Below, one piece after another: positions 43,282 through 51,138 of a DNA stretch of 64,000 nucleotides. The position numbers and the translations under genes were made by a program. Each line of letters begins with the position of its first letter. The stretch's first letter is position 1. Below the pieces are notes generated by a model. That model worked only from the letters and a program-made list of their open reading frames with translations, had not been told where the DNA came from and did no database searches. The stretch comes from CAJXQU01 sp965223825. GTDB taxonomy: Bacteria; Pseudomonadota; Gammaproteobacteria; CAJXQU01. The stretch covers positions 620,001-684,000 of the forward strand of contig OZ245018.1 of assembly GCA_965223825.1 (NCBI GenBank), read 5' to 3'.

Positions 43282-43370
43282 TTTACTCATAAGTCTCCCA
43301 ATGATTGAAGATGCCATTGTCTCCAGTCATTAACAATTTCTGTCAATTCTGATGCTAAGATATTGATACT

Positions 43371-43398
43371 ATAGCGGCTCCAAGGAAGGAGCCGCTAT
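43371..43398 (+). promoter_or_regulatory. Hairpin covering the dprA ribosome-binding site and start
   Basis: ATAGCGGCTCC (43371-43381), loop AAGGAA, GGAGCCGCTAT (43388-43398): a perfect 11-bp stem. The right arm contains the Shine-Dalgarno GGAG and the first two bases of the dprA ATG (43397). Confidence 0.75.
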
Positions 43399-44539
43399 GC
43401 AATCATCATCTATTTCTATCCCGCAAGTGACCGCGGAATCGCCCCAAGACGAACATTATTGGCTTGCACTTAATCGAATGAAGGGTGTCGGCCCGCGTGT
43501 TGCTGCGCGCTTATTAAGTGTTTTCGCTTCACCGACTCACTTGTTCAACGCGACGTTTGATGAACTCAAGGCTGCTGGCGTGGCGGATCGGTTTATCACA
43601 CAGGTTAGGAATCCCGATTGGAAGGGTGTTGAAGCGGATTTGACTTGGCAAGCTGCGCGTGCGGATCATCATATTTTAACGCCAGCTCATACGCTCTACC
43701 CAACGCTATTAAAAGAATTGCCTGACGCGCCATTAGTTCTTTATGTTAATGGGGCGGTTGATGCGCTGAATTTGCCTCAGATAGCGATGGTTGGAAGTCG
43801 ATCAGCCAGTCCGTCAGGGCTCGCTACTGCGCGAGAATTTGCCGCAGAGATGGTGCAATGTGGTCTTGTGATCACAAGTGGTTTAGCGCTAGGTATTGAT
43901 GCCTCAGCGCATGAAGGTGCGTTGTCCAAAAACGGCAACACATTAGCGATCTTGGGTACAGGGCCTGATCGTATCTACCCTTCTCGACATCTAAACCTCG
44001 CTGAAAGGGTTAAAGAGTCCGGTGCGATTATTTCTGAATTTGTGCCGGGAACGACGCCACGCAAGGAAAACTTCCCTCGGCGTAACCGGCTGATCAGCGG
44101 ATTATCACTGGGTACGCTCGTGGTTGAGGCGACAGAACGGAGCGGATCGTTAATCACGGCGCGATTTGCGTTGGAGCAAGGGCGAGAGGTCTTCGCGGTG
44201 CCAGGATCAATTCGAAATCCACAAGCGCGCGGTTGTCATGCGTTGATCAGAGAAGGCGCAAAATTGGTTGAATGTGTGCAAGATGTGTTTGATGAATTGG
44301 AAGCAATGGCAGGGTTTGTTCGCGATTCAGTGAACGAAAATCAACTTGAAAATGTGACTGACGAGACTGGCATCAATAAGCAGTTTCTACACAACATGGG
44401 CTACGATCCCATCTCAGTCGATGAACTTGTCAGACGATCGGGATTGACGGCCAGTGATGTTTCCTCCATGCTGTTGACCTTAGAATTACAGGGCCACGTG
44501 GCGTTACAGCAAGGTGGCATGTACCAGCGACTCGACTAA
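43397..44539 (+). CDS. dprA: DNA-processing protein DprA (Smf)
   Basis: Loads RecA on incoming single-stranded DNA during natural transformation. 380 aa: N-terminal SAM/HhH-like region (ALNRMKGVGPRVAARLLS), the Rossmann-like DprA core at about 130-300 with MVGSRSASPSGLATAREFA, ITSGLALGIDASAHEGAL, ILGTGPDRIYPSRH and the C-terminal winged helix (IDELVRRSG-type DELVRRSGLTASDVSSMLLTLELQGHV). The start is fixed by AAGGAAGGAG just upstream. No other competence gene is in the window. Confidence 0.95.
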   Translation: MQSSSISIPQVTAESPQDEHYWLALNRMKGVGPRVAARLLSVFASPTHLFNATFDELKAAGVADRFITQVRNPDWKGVEADLTWQAARADHHILTPAHTLYPTLLKELPDAPLVLYVNGAVDALNLPQIAMVGSRSASPSGLATAREFAAEMVQCGLVITSGLALGIDASAHEGALSKNGNTLAILGTGPDRIYPSRHLNLAERVKESGAIISEFVPGTTPRKENFPRRNRLISGLSLGTLVVEATERSGSLITARFALEQGREVFAVPGSIRNPQARGCHALIREGAKLVECVQDVFDELEAMAGFVRDSVNENQLENVTDETGINKQFLHNMGYDPISVDELVRRSGLTASDVSSMLLTLELQGHVALQQGGMYQRLD

Positions 44540-44591
44540 AGGAAGCGATCGAACGCTGATTCATCAACAACATTTCAAGACAAAAGCGCAC

Positions 44592-45071
44592 ATGAATAAT
44601 ACGGTTCTCGATGTATTAATCTATCTTTTTGAGCATTATACGGACGATGATAACGAAGTTGCAGTGGATGAAGATTCATTGCGGTCTGAGTTGAGCGAGT
44701 CTGGTTTTCAGGAGAAACAGATCGGTCTGGCATTTGAATGGCTGCAGGATCTTGCCGTTCAACAAAATATGACGGAACTTCGTGAACTGAGTGGATCACA
44801 TTCGTTTCGAATACTTACGACATATGAGCAGGCGCGTCTTGATTTAGAGAGTCAGGGTTTTCTTGTCTTTCTCGAGGGTATTGGTGTCTTGAATCATAAA
44901 ACACGCGAGTTAATCCTGGATCGTGTGATGGCGCTTGAAACCGGTCAAATTGAAATGGATCAGCTTAAATGGATCGTTTTAATGGTTCTGTTCAACCAAC
45001 CTGGTGAAGAAGAAGCCTTCGGTTGGATGGAAGAACTCGTGATGGATGAACATCGCGGAATTATTCACTAA
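44592..45071 (+). CDS. smg: Smg protein (DUF494)
   Basis: 159 aa acidic cytoplasmic protein with family segments VLDVLIYLFEHYTDDD, LRSELSESGFQEKQIGLAFEWLQDL and LDRVMALETGQIEMDQLKWIVLMVLFNQPGEEEAFGWMEELV. Function is unknown. The ATG at 44592 gives the usual length; the frame upstream overlaps dprA and is not family sequence. It stands between dprA and topA as in many gammaproteobacteria. Confidence 0.93.
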   Translation: MNNTVLDVLIYLFEHYTDDDNEVAVDEDSLRSELSESGFQEKQIGLAFEWLQDLAVQQNMTELRELSGSHSFRILTTYEQARLDLESQGFLVFLEGIGVLNHKTRELILDRVMALETGQIEMDQLKWIVLMVLFNQPGEEEAFGWMEELVMDEHRGIIH

Positions 45072-45117
45072 ATAACTTAAAAACCCACAACGCACCAACT
45101 CAAAATATACTCTTCCT

Positions 45118-47541
45118 ATGGCAAGCAATCTGGTTGTGGTCGAATCACCGGCCAAAGCAAACACAATAAAACGATATCTGGGCAAAGACTTTGAGGTTCT
45201 TGCCTCATACGGCCATGTACGCGACTTACTTCCGAAAAAAGGGGCTGTCGATACTGAACATGGTTTCGAGATGCATTACGAGACGATCGAGAAAAACGGC
45301 AAGCATGTCGCCGCGATCGTTAAAGCCATGAAGCAAGCTGACTCTCTCTATCTCGCGACGGATTTGGACCGCGAGGGAGAAGCCATATCGTGGCACCTTG
45401 CGGAAATCTTAAGCGAGAAAAAGCTGCTCAAGAAAAAATCGGTTTATCGTGTGGTGTTCAGTGAGATTACAAAACGTGCGATTCAGGATGCGATCCAAAA
45501 CCCGCGCGAACTTTCGATGGATTTGGTTAATGCGCAACAAGCACGTCGTGCATTGGATTATTTGGTTGGTTTTAATTTATCACCGCTGTTATGGAAAAAA
45601 ATTGCACGCGGCTTATCGGCGGGGCGAGTGCAAAGTCCTGCATTGCGTTTGATCGTGGAACGTGAAGAAGCGATCGAAGCCTTTATTCCGCAAGAATATT
45701 GGACGATCGATGCGCAAAATCATTTCGATGGCGTGGATTTTATTGCCAAGCTGACGCAATTTAATAACGAAAAAATCAAACAGTTTTCCGTTGTTGATGA
45801 AGCAGAAGCCATGCGCATTCGACAGGTCTTGCTGGATTCTGCGCAAGGCAAGTTGATCGTCGATACGGTTGAAAAGAAGCAACGTAAACGAAATCCTGCA
45901 CCGCCATTTATCACATCTACCCTGCAACAAGAAGGTGTGCGTAAACTCGGGTTCACGGCGCAGCGAGTGATGCGAACGGCTCAGCAGTTATATGAAGGGA
46001 TTGAGTTGGATGGTGAATCCGTTGGCTTGATCACATATATGAGGACGGACTCTGTAAACCTCGCACAAGAAGCGATGGGTGAGATACGAGACTTTGTAAC
46101 GAACCGCTACGGAGCGAGTGAAATTCCAGAGCAAGCGCGTACGTTCCAAAGTAAATCTAAAAATGCACAAGAAGCGCATGAGGCGATCCGTCCAACATCG
46201 GTCGATCGCACACCTGAAAAGATGAAGCAATATCTCAGCGCCGATCAGGCTAAGCTCTATGAGCTGATTTGGAAGCGAACTGTTGCCTGTCAAATGAAGC
46301 ACGCGACGATTGATCAAGTCGGTGTTAACTTCGCTTGCGGTGAGGGCAATGTGTTACGGGCAAATGGCTCGACAATTGCCGATCCTGGTTTTATGGCGGT
46401 GTATCTTGAAGGCCAAGATGACAATAACGGTGATGATGATGAGCGCAAGTTGCCCGTCTTAAAAGAAGGGGACGCGGTTAATCTAAATGACGTCAAAGCT
46501 GATCAGCACTTTACTGAGCCACCTCCCCGCTACACTGAAGCAAGTTTGGTAAAAACCTTGGAAGAGTTCGGTATTGGCCGACCATCAACTTATGCGTCGA
46601 TCATCTCTACGCTGCTTAGCCGAGAATACGTCGAGTTCGAGAAAAAGCGGTTTACTCCGACAGATATGGGACGAATTGTTAACCGTTTTTTAACTGATCA
46701 CTTTACGACATATGTGGATTATGAATTTACCGCACGGTTAGAGGATACGCTTGATGAAGTGTCTCGCGGTGAAAAACAATGGGTGCCCGTATTGGAAGAG
46801 TTTTGGGGGCCGTTTGAAAAGCAATTGCTGGATAAAGAAGAAAATGTTTCTCGAAAAGAAGCAAACCAAGCGCGTGAATTAGGCGCCGATCCTAAAACCG
46901 GCGAGCCGGTGACAGTCAGAATGGGGCGCTTTGGTCCGTATGTGCAGATTGGTGATGCAGAAGCAGATGAAAAACCGCGCTTTTATGGTCTGCAACCAAA
47001 TCAAAAAATGGATACGATCACCTTAGAAGAGGCGATGGAGTTAACGAAATTGCCACGTCAATTAGGTGAAACAGCAGATGGTGAAGCTGTGTTAGCAAAT
47101 ATTGGTCGCTTCGGTCCTTATGTTCGTTACGGGAATAAGTTTGTTTCGATTAAAGAAGATGACCCGTACACGATCAATTTGGAGCGGGCACTTGAGCTGA
47201 TCGAGATTAAAAAGAAAGAAGACGCGGAAAAAAATATAAAAGAGTTTGAAGGTACGGACATAAAAGTTCTGAAAGGACGATATGGACCGTATATTACCGA
47301 CGGCACCAAGAACGCGAAAATTCCGAAAGAAAAAGAACCGATTGATGTCACGCTTGAAGAAGCAATTAAATGGTTAGAAGAAGCCCCTGTGAGAGGGCGC
47401 CGTAAAACCAAAGCGAAGGCAAAGGCCAAAGCGAAGGCCAAGACTAAAACAAAAGCGAAATCCAAAGCGAAGAAAAAGTCGGCTTCAAAGAAAAAAACAG
47501 CAGCGAAGAAGAAAGCTGCAACTAAAAAAACGGCAGAGTAA
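45118..47541 (+). CDS. topA: DNA topoisomerase I (type IA), form without zinc fingers
   Basis: 807 aa. Toprim domain with E9 (VVESPAKA) and D82-L-D84 (TDLDREGEAISWHL); nucleophile Y307 in GLITYMRTDS; TEASLVKTLEEFGIGRPSTYA follows. After about residue 590 there are three topoisomerase C-terminal repeats, each with a GRFGPYV/GRYGPYI core, and no CxxC pairs, so the E. coli-type zinc ribbons are absent. The last about 50 residues are a lysine/alanine tail (KTKAKAKAKAKAKTKTKAK...), probably a DNA-binding tail. It relaxes negative supercoils behind polymerase. Confidence 0.95.
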   Translation: MASNLVVVESPAKANTIKRYLGKDFEVLASYGHVRDLLPKKGAVDTEHGFEMHYETIEKNGKHVAAIVKAMKQADSLYLATDLDREGEAISWHLAEILSEKKLLKKKSVYRVVFSEITKRAIQDAIQNPRELSMDLVNAQQARRALDYLVGFNLSPLLWKKIARGLSAGRVQSPALRLIVEREEAIEAFIPQEYWTIDAQNHFDGVDFIAKLTQFNNEKIKQFSVVDEAEAMRIRQVLLDSAQGKLIVDTVEKKQRKRNPAPPFITSTLQQEGVRKLGFTAQRVMRTAQQLYEGIELDGESVGLITYMRTDSVNLAQEAMGEIRDFVTNRYGASEIPEQARTFQSKSKNAQEAHEAIRPTSVDRTPEKMKQYLSADQAKLYELIWKRTVACQMKHATIDQVGVNFACGEGNVLRANGSTIADPGFMAVYLEGQDDNNGDDDERKLPVLKEGDAVNLNDVKADQHFTEPPPRYTEASLVKTLEEFGIGRPSTYASIISTLLSREYVEFEKKRFTPTDMGRIVNRFLTDHFTTYVDYEFTARLEDTLDEVSRGEKQWVPVLEEFWGPFEKQLLDKEENVSRKEANQARELGADPKTGEPVTVRMGRFGPYVQIGDAEADEKPRFYGLQPNQKMDTITLEEAMELTKLPRQLGETADGEAVLANIGRFGPYVRYGNKFVSIKEDDPYTINLERALELIEIKKKEDAEKNIKEFEGTDIKVLKGRYGPYITDGTKNAKIPKEKEPIDVTLEEAIKWLEEAPVRGRRKTKAKAKAKAKAKTKTKAKSKAKKKSASKKKTAAKKKAATKKTAE

Positions 47542-47593
47542 AAGCATCGCGTTATGTAGCGTGAGCTGATCTTACATCCAATAAAAGTGAAAG

Positions 47594-48157
47594 ATGTCTG
47601 GAAAAGTAAAAGACTTCTGGCAGATTAAACAAGCCGTCGCTGTCCTTCAGCAGGGCGGTGTCATTGCCTATCCGACAGAGGCGGTCTATGGATTGGGTTG
47701 CGATCCATTTGATCGTCACGCTGTTCAGCGGATTCTGCAAATCAAAAATCGATCGGTGTCTAAAGGCTTAATTGTGATCGCTAGTTCAATCGAACAACTA
47801 GAAACTCTCGTTTCTATTCCTTCACCGGCAATTCAAAAAAAAATAACGGCCTCATGGCCGGGACACAACACGTGGATTTTACCCGCGCGATCAAACTGCC
47901 CTGTTTGGTTGACAGGCGAGCATTCGGGTTTAGCAGTCAGAGTGTCTGCTCATAAAACCTGTCAAGCGTTGTGTGATGAGTTTGGACCGCTTGTGTCAAC
48001 GAGCGCGAATCATTCAGGAAAGCCAGCTGCCAGAACAGCTTGGCGATCACGGATGATCTTGCGTAAAGATGTTGATTTAATTCTGCGTGGTAAAACTAAT
48101 CCTTTAGCTTCCCCATCCCCGATCAGAGATGCCTTGACGGATCAAAAGTGGCGTTAA
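47594..48157 (+). CDS. tsaC: Threonylcarbamoyl-AMP synthase TsaC
   Basis: YrdC/Sua5-fold enzyme making threonylcarbamoyl-AMP for the t6A tRNA modification. 187 aa, the short TsaC form. Landmarks: GGVIAYPTEAVYGLGCDP (Thr/ATP site), IKNRSVSKGLIVIA (K-R-S-K motif) and PLVSTSANHSGKPAA. It lies 52 bp after topA; tRNA t6A is essential in most bacteria. Confidence 0.93.
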   Translation: MSGKVKDFWQIKQAVAVLQQGGVIAYPTEAVYGLGCDPFDRHAVQRILQIKNRSVSKGLIVIASSIEQLETLVSIPSPAIQKKITASWPGHNTWILPARSNCPVWLTGEHSGLAVRVSAHKTCQALCDEFGPLVSTSANHSGKPAARTAWRSRMILRKDVDLILRGKTNPLASPSPIRDALTDQKWR

Positions 48158-48295
48158 GTTTTTGACTAAAGTTAAGAGTATTGAAACATTCGTTTTCGAT
48201 TTTCACCGTTTTCTTTTACGGAATTCTATTAGACTTCATTAATGCGACCAGCATGGAATACGTCGCACTTATTCATAATATCCAAGGAAGGAGAC

Positions 48296-49327
48296 ATGAT
48301 GAAGGGATCATCAATCCACCGAGTTTTAATGACGGTCGCGAGTTTAAGCGTCGCAGATGTAAACGCCGCTTTACTACTATCGACAAACCTTGAAGGGTGG
48401 CAAACCGACATTCAAACACTATTCTCTGATAGGTTGAATCAGCAACTTTTCGAAACAAATTACAGCAATATTTCTGCGATTAGCTCGCAAAGCTTTTCCG
48501 CTTTACCGGATCCATCGGACCCAAATTACGCTTCGAACCGAATGAATTGGAATTTTAACGGAAATAACGTTGATCTCGGCCGAACGGCTGTTTTCAACTC
48601 GGAAAAAACCGGGGTCGATTGGAGCTTTACTATCACAGCGCTAGAGACGGATACTGTTTCCGCCAGCGGCTCGCATTATCACGGCACGACATATTCACCC
48701 GGCGACACGGCGCAAGCGCATGTGATTTACAATGATCGGCCTGATCGAAGTAAGTTTGAACAAGTGGATGCATTTACCGATGTGCTGTCAATTGGTAAAC
48801 ACAAAGGTTATGACACGGATGAAGTGGCTGATGGCGATCCATACAATTGGGACAACGATGACTTTCGTGTGGATATTACGAGTGGGACGGCACTTTACGC
48901 TTTTGCTTTCGAGATAGTAAATAATAAAAAATATGTCGATACGACGATTGATCCCGCCAATCCTGATCCTTCAGATGGTGGTGTATACAGTTATGGGCGT
49001 GAGTCGGTTTCTGTGACGGATGCAAGTGGGAATACGCAAATCATTCGTGATGCTACTGGAGAATTACCGCTAATCCCTGGCTACTACAACGATCCTGACA
49101 CGACCGAAGATGAAGGACGTTATGCGGATAATTTTGCAGATGTTCGTTTCATCGGCATTGTTTCAGAGACGCCTTTCATTAGCTTCAGATTTGATGAGGA
49201 CTCTCGTGCAGATGATATTGGTATTAGAAGTTTAAGGTTTGCTGGCGTGACACCGGTTCCGGTCCCCGCCGCGTTTTGGTTGTTTGCCAGTGGAATACTA
49301 TTAATATTGCGCCAGCGAAGGATATAA
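48296..49327 (+). CDS. PEP-CTERM-type exported protein 1
   Basis: 343 aa. N-terminal signal peptide MMKGSSIHRVLMTVASLSVADVNA/A; C-terminal sorting region TPVPVPAAFWLFASGILLILRQRRI, that is, the VPxPAAxWLF motif, one hydrophobic segment and a basic end, as recognised by exosortases. The middle is an acidic beta-rich domain of unknown fold, clearly related to the next gene: VLSIGK, then NDDFRVDITSGTALYAFAF and DEDSRADDIGI. The ATG is set by AAGGAAGGAG 5 bp upstream. No exosortase is in this window. Confidence 0.85.
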   Translation: MMKGSSIHRVLMTVASLSVADVNAALLLSTNLEGWQTDIQTLFSDRLNQQLFETNYSNISAISSQSFSALPDPSDPNYASNRMNWNFNGNNVDLGRTAVFNSEKTGVDWSFTITALETDTVSASGSHYHGTTYSPGDTAQAHVIYNDRPDRSKFEQVDAFTDVLSIGKHKGYDTDEVADGDPYNWDNDDFRVDITSGTALYAFAFEIVNNKKYVDTTIDPANPDPSDGGVYSYGRESVSVTDASGNTQIIRDATGELPLIPGYYNDPDTTEDEGRYADNFADVRFIGIVSETPFISFRFDEDSRADDIGIRSLRFAGVTPVPVPAAFWLFASGILLILRQRRI

Positions 49328-49406
49328 ATCGAACGTAGTGTCGTTTATAGAGGACAATTCTTTAGAGAATGATCCTTGAGTTACTTATAATTCTTTATTA
49401 GGCAAG

Positions 49407-49460
49407 AAACCAAACCTCTTAAAAATACTTAACATTCAAGGTGTTAGACTTGGTTTTTTT
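49407..49460 (+). terminator. Possible weak terminator between the PEP-CTERM genes
   Basis: AAACCAA and TTGGTTT flank a 37-base loop that holds an inner TAACA/TGTTA stem; the outer arm ends in a seven-T run. Weak stem. Confidence 0.35.
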
Positions 49461-49485
49461 CAAGTTCGGCGGAGTCGGCTTAGGG

Positions 49486-49500
49486 TGGTGCATTTTTTGC
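49486..49500 (+). promoter_or_regulatory. Sigma-54-like promoter of PEP-CTERM gene 2
   Basis: TGGTGCATTTTTTGC has the exact GG-N10-GC spacing of -24/-12 promoters and the TTTTGC -12 half; the -24 half is TGGTGC instead of TGGCAC. It is 61 bp before the ATG. A separate TTGACA at 49515 has no good -10. Confidence 0.5.
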
Positions 49501-49561
49501 TTAATAACGGATTGTTGACATTAACATCAGACAAAAGAACCTGAAAATTGGGAGTTGCGTA

Positions 49562-50563
49562 ATGAAGTTCGTAAAACAAGGAATTTTTACATTAGCGTTG
49601 TTGTCCTTGAGCCAGCCAAGTAACGCGGCATTTTATTATTACTTCGGCGCGGATGCCGCAGATGACGGATCTACTAATACTGCAATTAACGTTGTTGATG
49701 CACAATCTGCATGGCAGGCAAAGGTGTCTGATCTTTTCCCAACACTCTCTGTTTCAACCTTCACGACCAACTATGCGAACGTTTCGACATCTACTGGCTT
49801 GGGATTTTCTAATACGGACACTAATGTAAATTTGAGTAATTCTGCTGATTACACCAGCTCAAATAGTCCGAATGGTACAGCAAGTTTTTCTGCGTTAGGT
49901 GGGGCAGGCACTCCGAGTTTTAATATTACTGCGACAGAGAAGATTGATAATACTGGTGATGGCGTACCAACGACGAAGTTTGGAGGTGTGTTCTACTCGG
50001 ATGTTCCCACAGGCAAAACTGCGGATACTGCTGCAGCATGGCAAGATATTTTATCTATCGGTAAATTTAATGGTTTTGCATCGCCAGGAAATATAACTGA
50101 ATACGATAATGATGACTTTACACTTGATATTACAGGTGGAGATGCACTTTATGCATTTGCATTTAAGATCATTAACAACAATAAATACAACGGCAACGTA
50201 ACGGAATCACTCGATATCTTTGACTCCAGCTCCACGTTACTGGCGCATATTGGTGACGATAGCAATGATGGGATAGCGGGGATTGGTACATCAACAAATA
50301 TACCTGGCTATAATTCCGGAGAAGGTGAAGTTGCTGGTGTTGATTTTGTTCAAACAAGTTTCATCGGGATTGTTACGGATAATATTGCAGAAGCTTTCAG
50401 CTCAATCATGTTTGATGAAGATGGTAACGCAAATGATATAGGAATTTTTGAATTACAATTCTTAGTCGCGGCGCCGGTCCCAGTCCCCGCAGCGGTTTGG
50501 TTATTTGGAACAGGCCTTTTGTTTTTATTTGGGTTCAGACGAAAACAAGCTCTAACCTCCTAA
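49562..50563 (+). CDS. PEP-CTERM-type exported protein 2 (paralog of protein 1)
   Basis: 333 aa. Signal peptide MKFVKQGIFTLALLSLSQPSNA/A; C-terminal tail APVPVPAAVWLFGTGLLFLFGFRRKQALTS with motif VPVPAAVWLFGTG, hydrophobic segment and FRRK. Shares with protein 1 the order LSIGK...NDDF.LDITGGDALYAFAF.I.NN.KY...FIGIV...DEDGNANDIGI. Shared residues are scattered, so the duplication is old. Rich in Asn, Ser, Thr, Asp and Gly, typical of exported matrix or surface proteins of this class. Confidence 0.87.
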   Translation: MKFVKQGIFTLALLSLSQPSNAAFYYYFGADAADDGSTNTAINVVDAQSAWQAKVSDLFPTLSVSTFTTNYANVSTSTGLGFSNTDTNVNLSNSADYTSSNSPNGTASFSALGGAGTPSFNITATEKIDNTGDGVPTTKFGGVFYSDVPTGKTADTAAAWQDILSIGKFNGFASPGNITEYDNDDFTLDITGGDALYAFAFKIINNNKYNGNVTESLDIFDSSSTLLAHIGDDSNDGIAGIGTSTNIPGYNSGEGEVAGVDFVQTSFIGIVTDNIAEAFSSIMFDEDGNANDIGIFELQFLVAAPVPVPAAVWLFGTGLLFLFGFRRKQALTS

Positions 50564-50582
50564 TATTCCATATACATAAAGC

Positions 50583-50621
50583 CAGCCAGTTTCAAATTAG
50601 GTTTAGGATTGAAACTGGTTG
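50583..50621 (+). other. Hairpin downstream of the PEP-CTERM pair
   Basis: CAGCCAGTTTCAA and TTGAAACTGGTTG form a 13-bp stem with one G-T pair and a 13-base loop, 20 bp after the stop. Terminator-like, but no T-run follows. Confidence 0.5.
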
Positions 50622-50706
50622 TGCTTCTCCTAGTTGTTTCCAGCCTGAAGTTTAAAAGCGCATTTTCGTCCCGTTTTTTGCCCTCCTTGTAGTAAACTGT
50701 GTCATA

Positions 50707-50721
50707 TGTTAATCATTAACA
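50707..50721. promoter_or_regulatory. Palindromic operator-like site
   Basis: TGTTAAT-C-ATTAACA, perfect 15-base palindrome in the region upstream of the DUF465/CNB operon; the binding protein is unknown. Confidence 0.4.
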
Positions 50722-50747
50722 AGACATCGGATGAGGCCCAGATTAGA

Positions 50748-50795
50748 CTTATGACTTCGAGTAGATTGTTAAATCGTTGTCATAAGCGTCGAAGT
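50748..50795 (+). other. Interleaved inverted repeats (pseudoknot-like)
   Basis: CTTATGAC (50748-50755) pairs with GTCATAAG (50779-50786), and ACTTCGA (50754-50760) with TCGAAGT (50789-50795). The order A-B-A'-B' is the H-type pseudoknot topology; A and B share two bases. Confidence 0.4.
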
Positions 50796-50838
50796 GTCAC
50801 GGTTTTTGCGTATAGTTTGGAACTGAATGAATTGATTG

Positions 50839-50865
50839 TTGTGAACCATACGACTTACGTATAAT
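50839..50865 (+). promoter_or_regulatory. Possible promoter of the DUF465/CNB operon
   Basis: TTGTGA, 15-bp spacer, consensus TATAAT (50860-50865), 66 bp before the start codon. The spacer is short. Confidence 0.45.
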
Positions 50866-50931
50866 TTCATGTCTCGCTGTTATCTATTAGGTTTCTGATT
50901 GAGTGCAGTTTGGATTATTTGAGGGCGTGAA

Positions 50932-51138
50932 TTGAGTAATAACGATCTAAAAGTTGTTAAAACAACGTTGATAGAACTGGAAACGGAACACAGGGATCTT
51001 GATGACGCGATTAAAAGCTTGTCTGAAAGTATTTATCCCGATCAGCTTCAACTAAAAAGAATGAAAGCTCGTAAGTTGAAGTTGAAGGATCAAATCCAGC
51101 GCATACTCAGCGAAATGATTCCCGATATGGATGCCTGA
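50932..51138 (+). CDS. DUF465-type (YdcH-like) small helical protein
   Basis: 68 aa, one long charged helical hairpin: LIELETEHRDLDDAIKSL then LQLKRMKARKLKLKDQIQRIL. The H-R-x-L-D...K-x-x-K-L-x-L-K-D pattern is that of the DUF465/YdcH family, of unknown function. It starts at a TTG with GAGGGC upstream. Its stop overlaps the ATG of the next gene (TGATG), so the two proteins are made together and may interact; both are coiled-coil rich. Confidence 0.75.
   Translation: MSNNDLKVVKTTLIELETEHRDLDDAIKSLSESIYPDQLQLKRMKARKLKLKDQIQRILSEMIPDMDA

Noticed and set aside
47390..47541. Lysine-rich stretch at the end of topA as a simple-sequence repeat or frameshift product
   Set aside because: It is in frame, uses varied codons and ends at a normal stop; such tails are known in this type of topoisomerase.
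48170..48295. Sigma-54 site before the first PEP-CTERM gene
   Set aside because: The nearest candidates (TGGCGTTAAGTTTTTGAC; TGGAATACGTCGC) do not have GG-N10-GC spacing.
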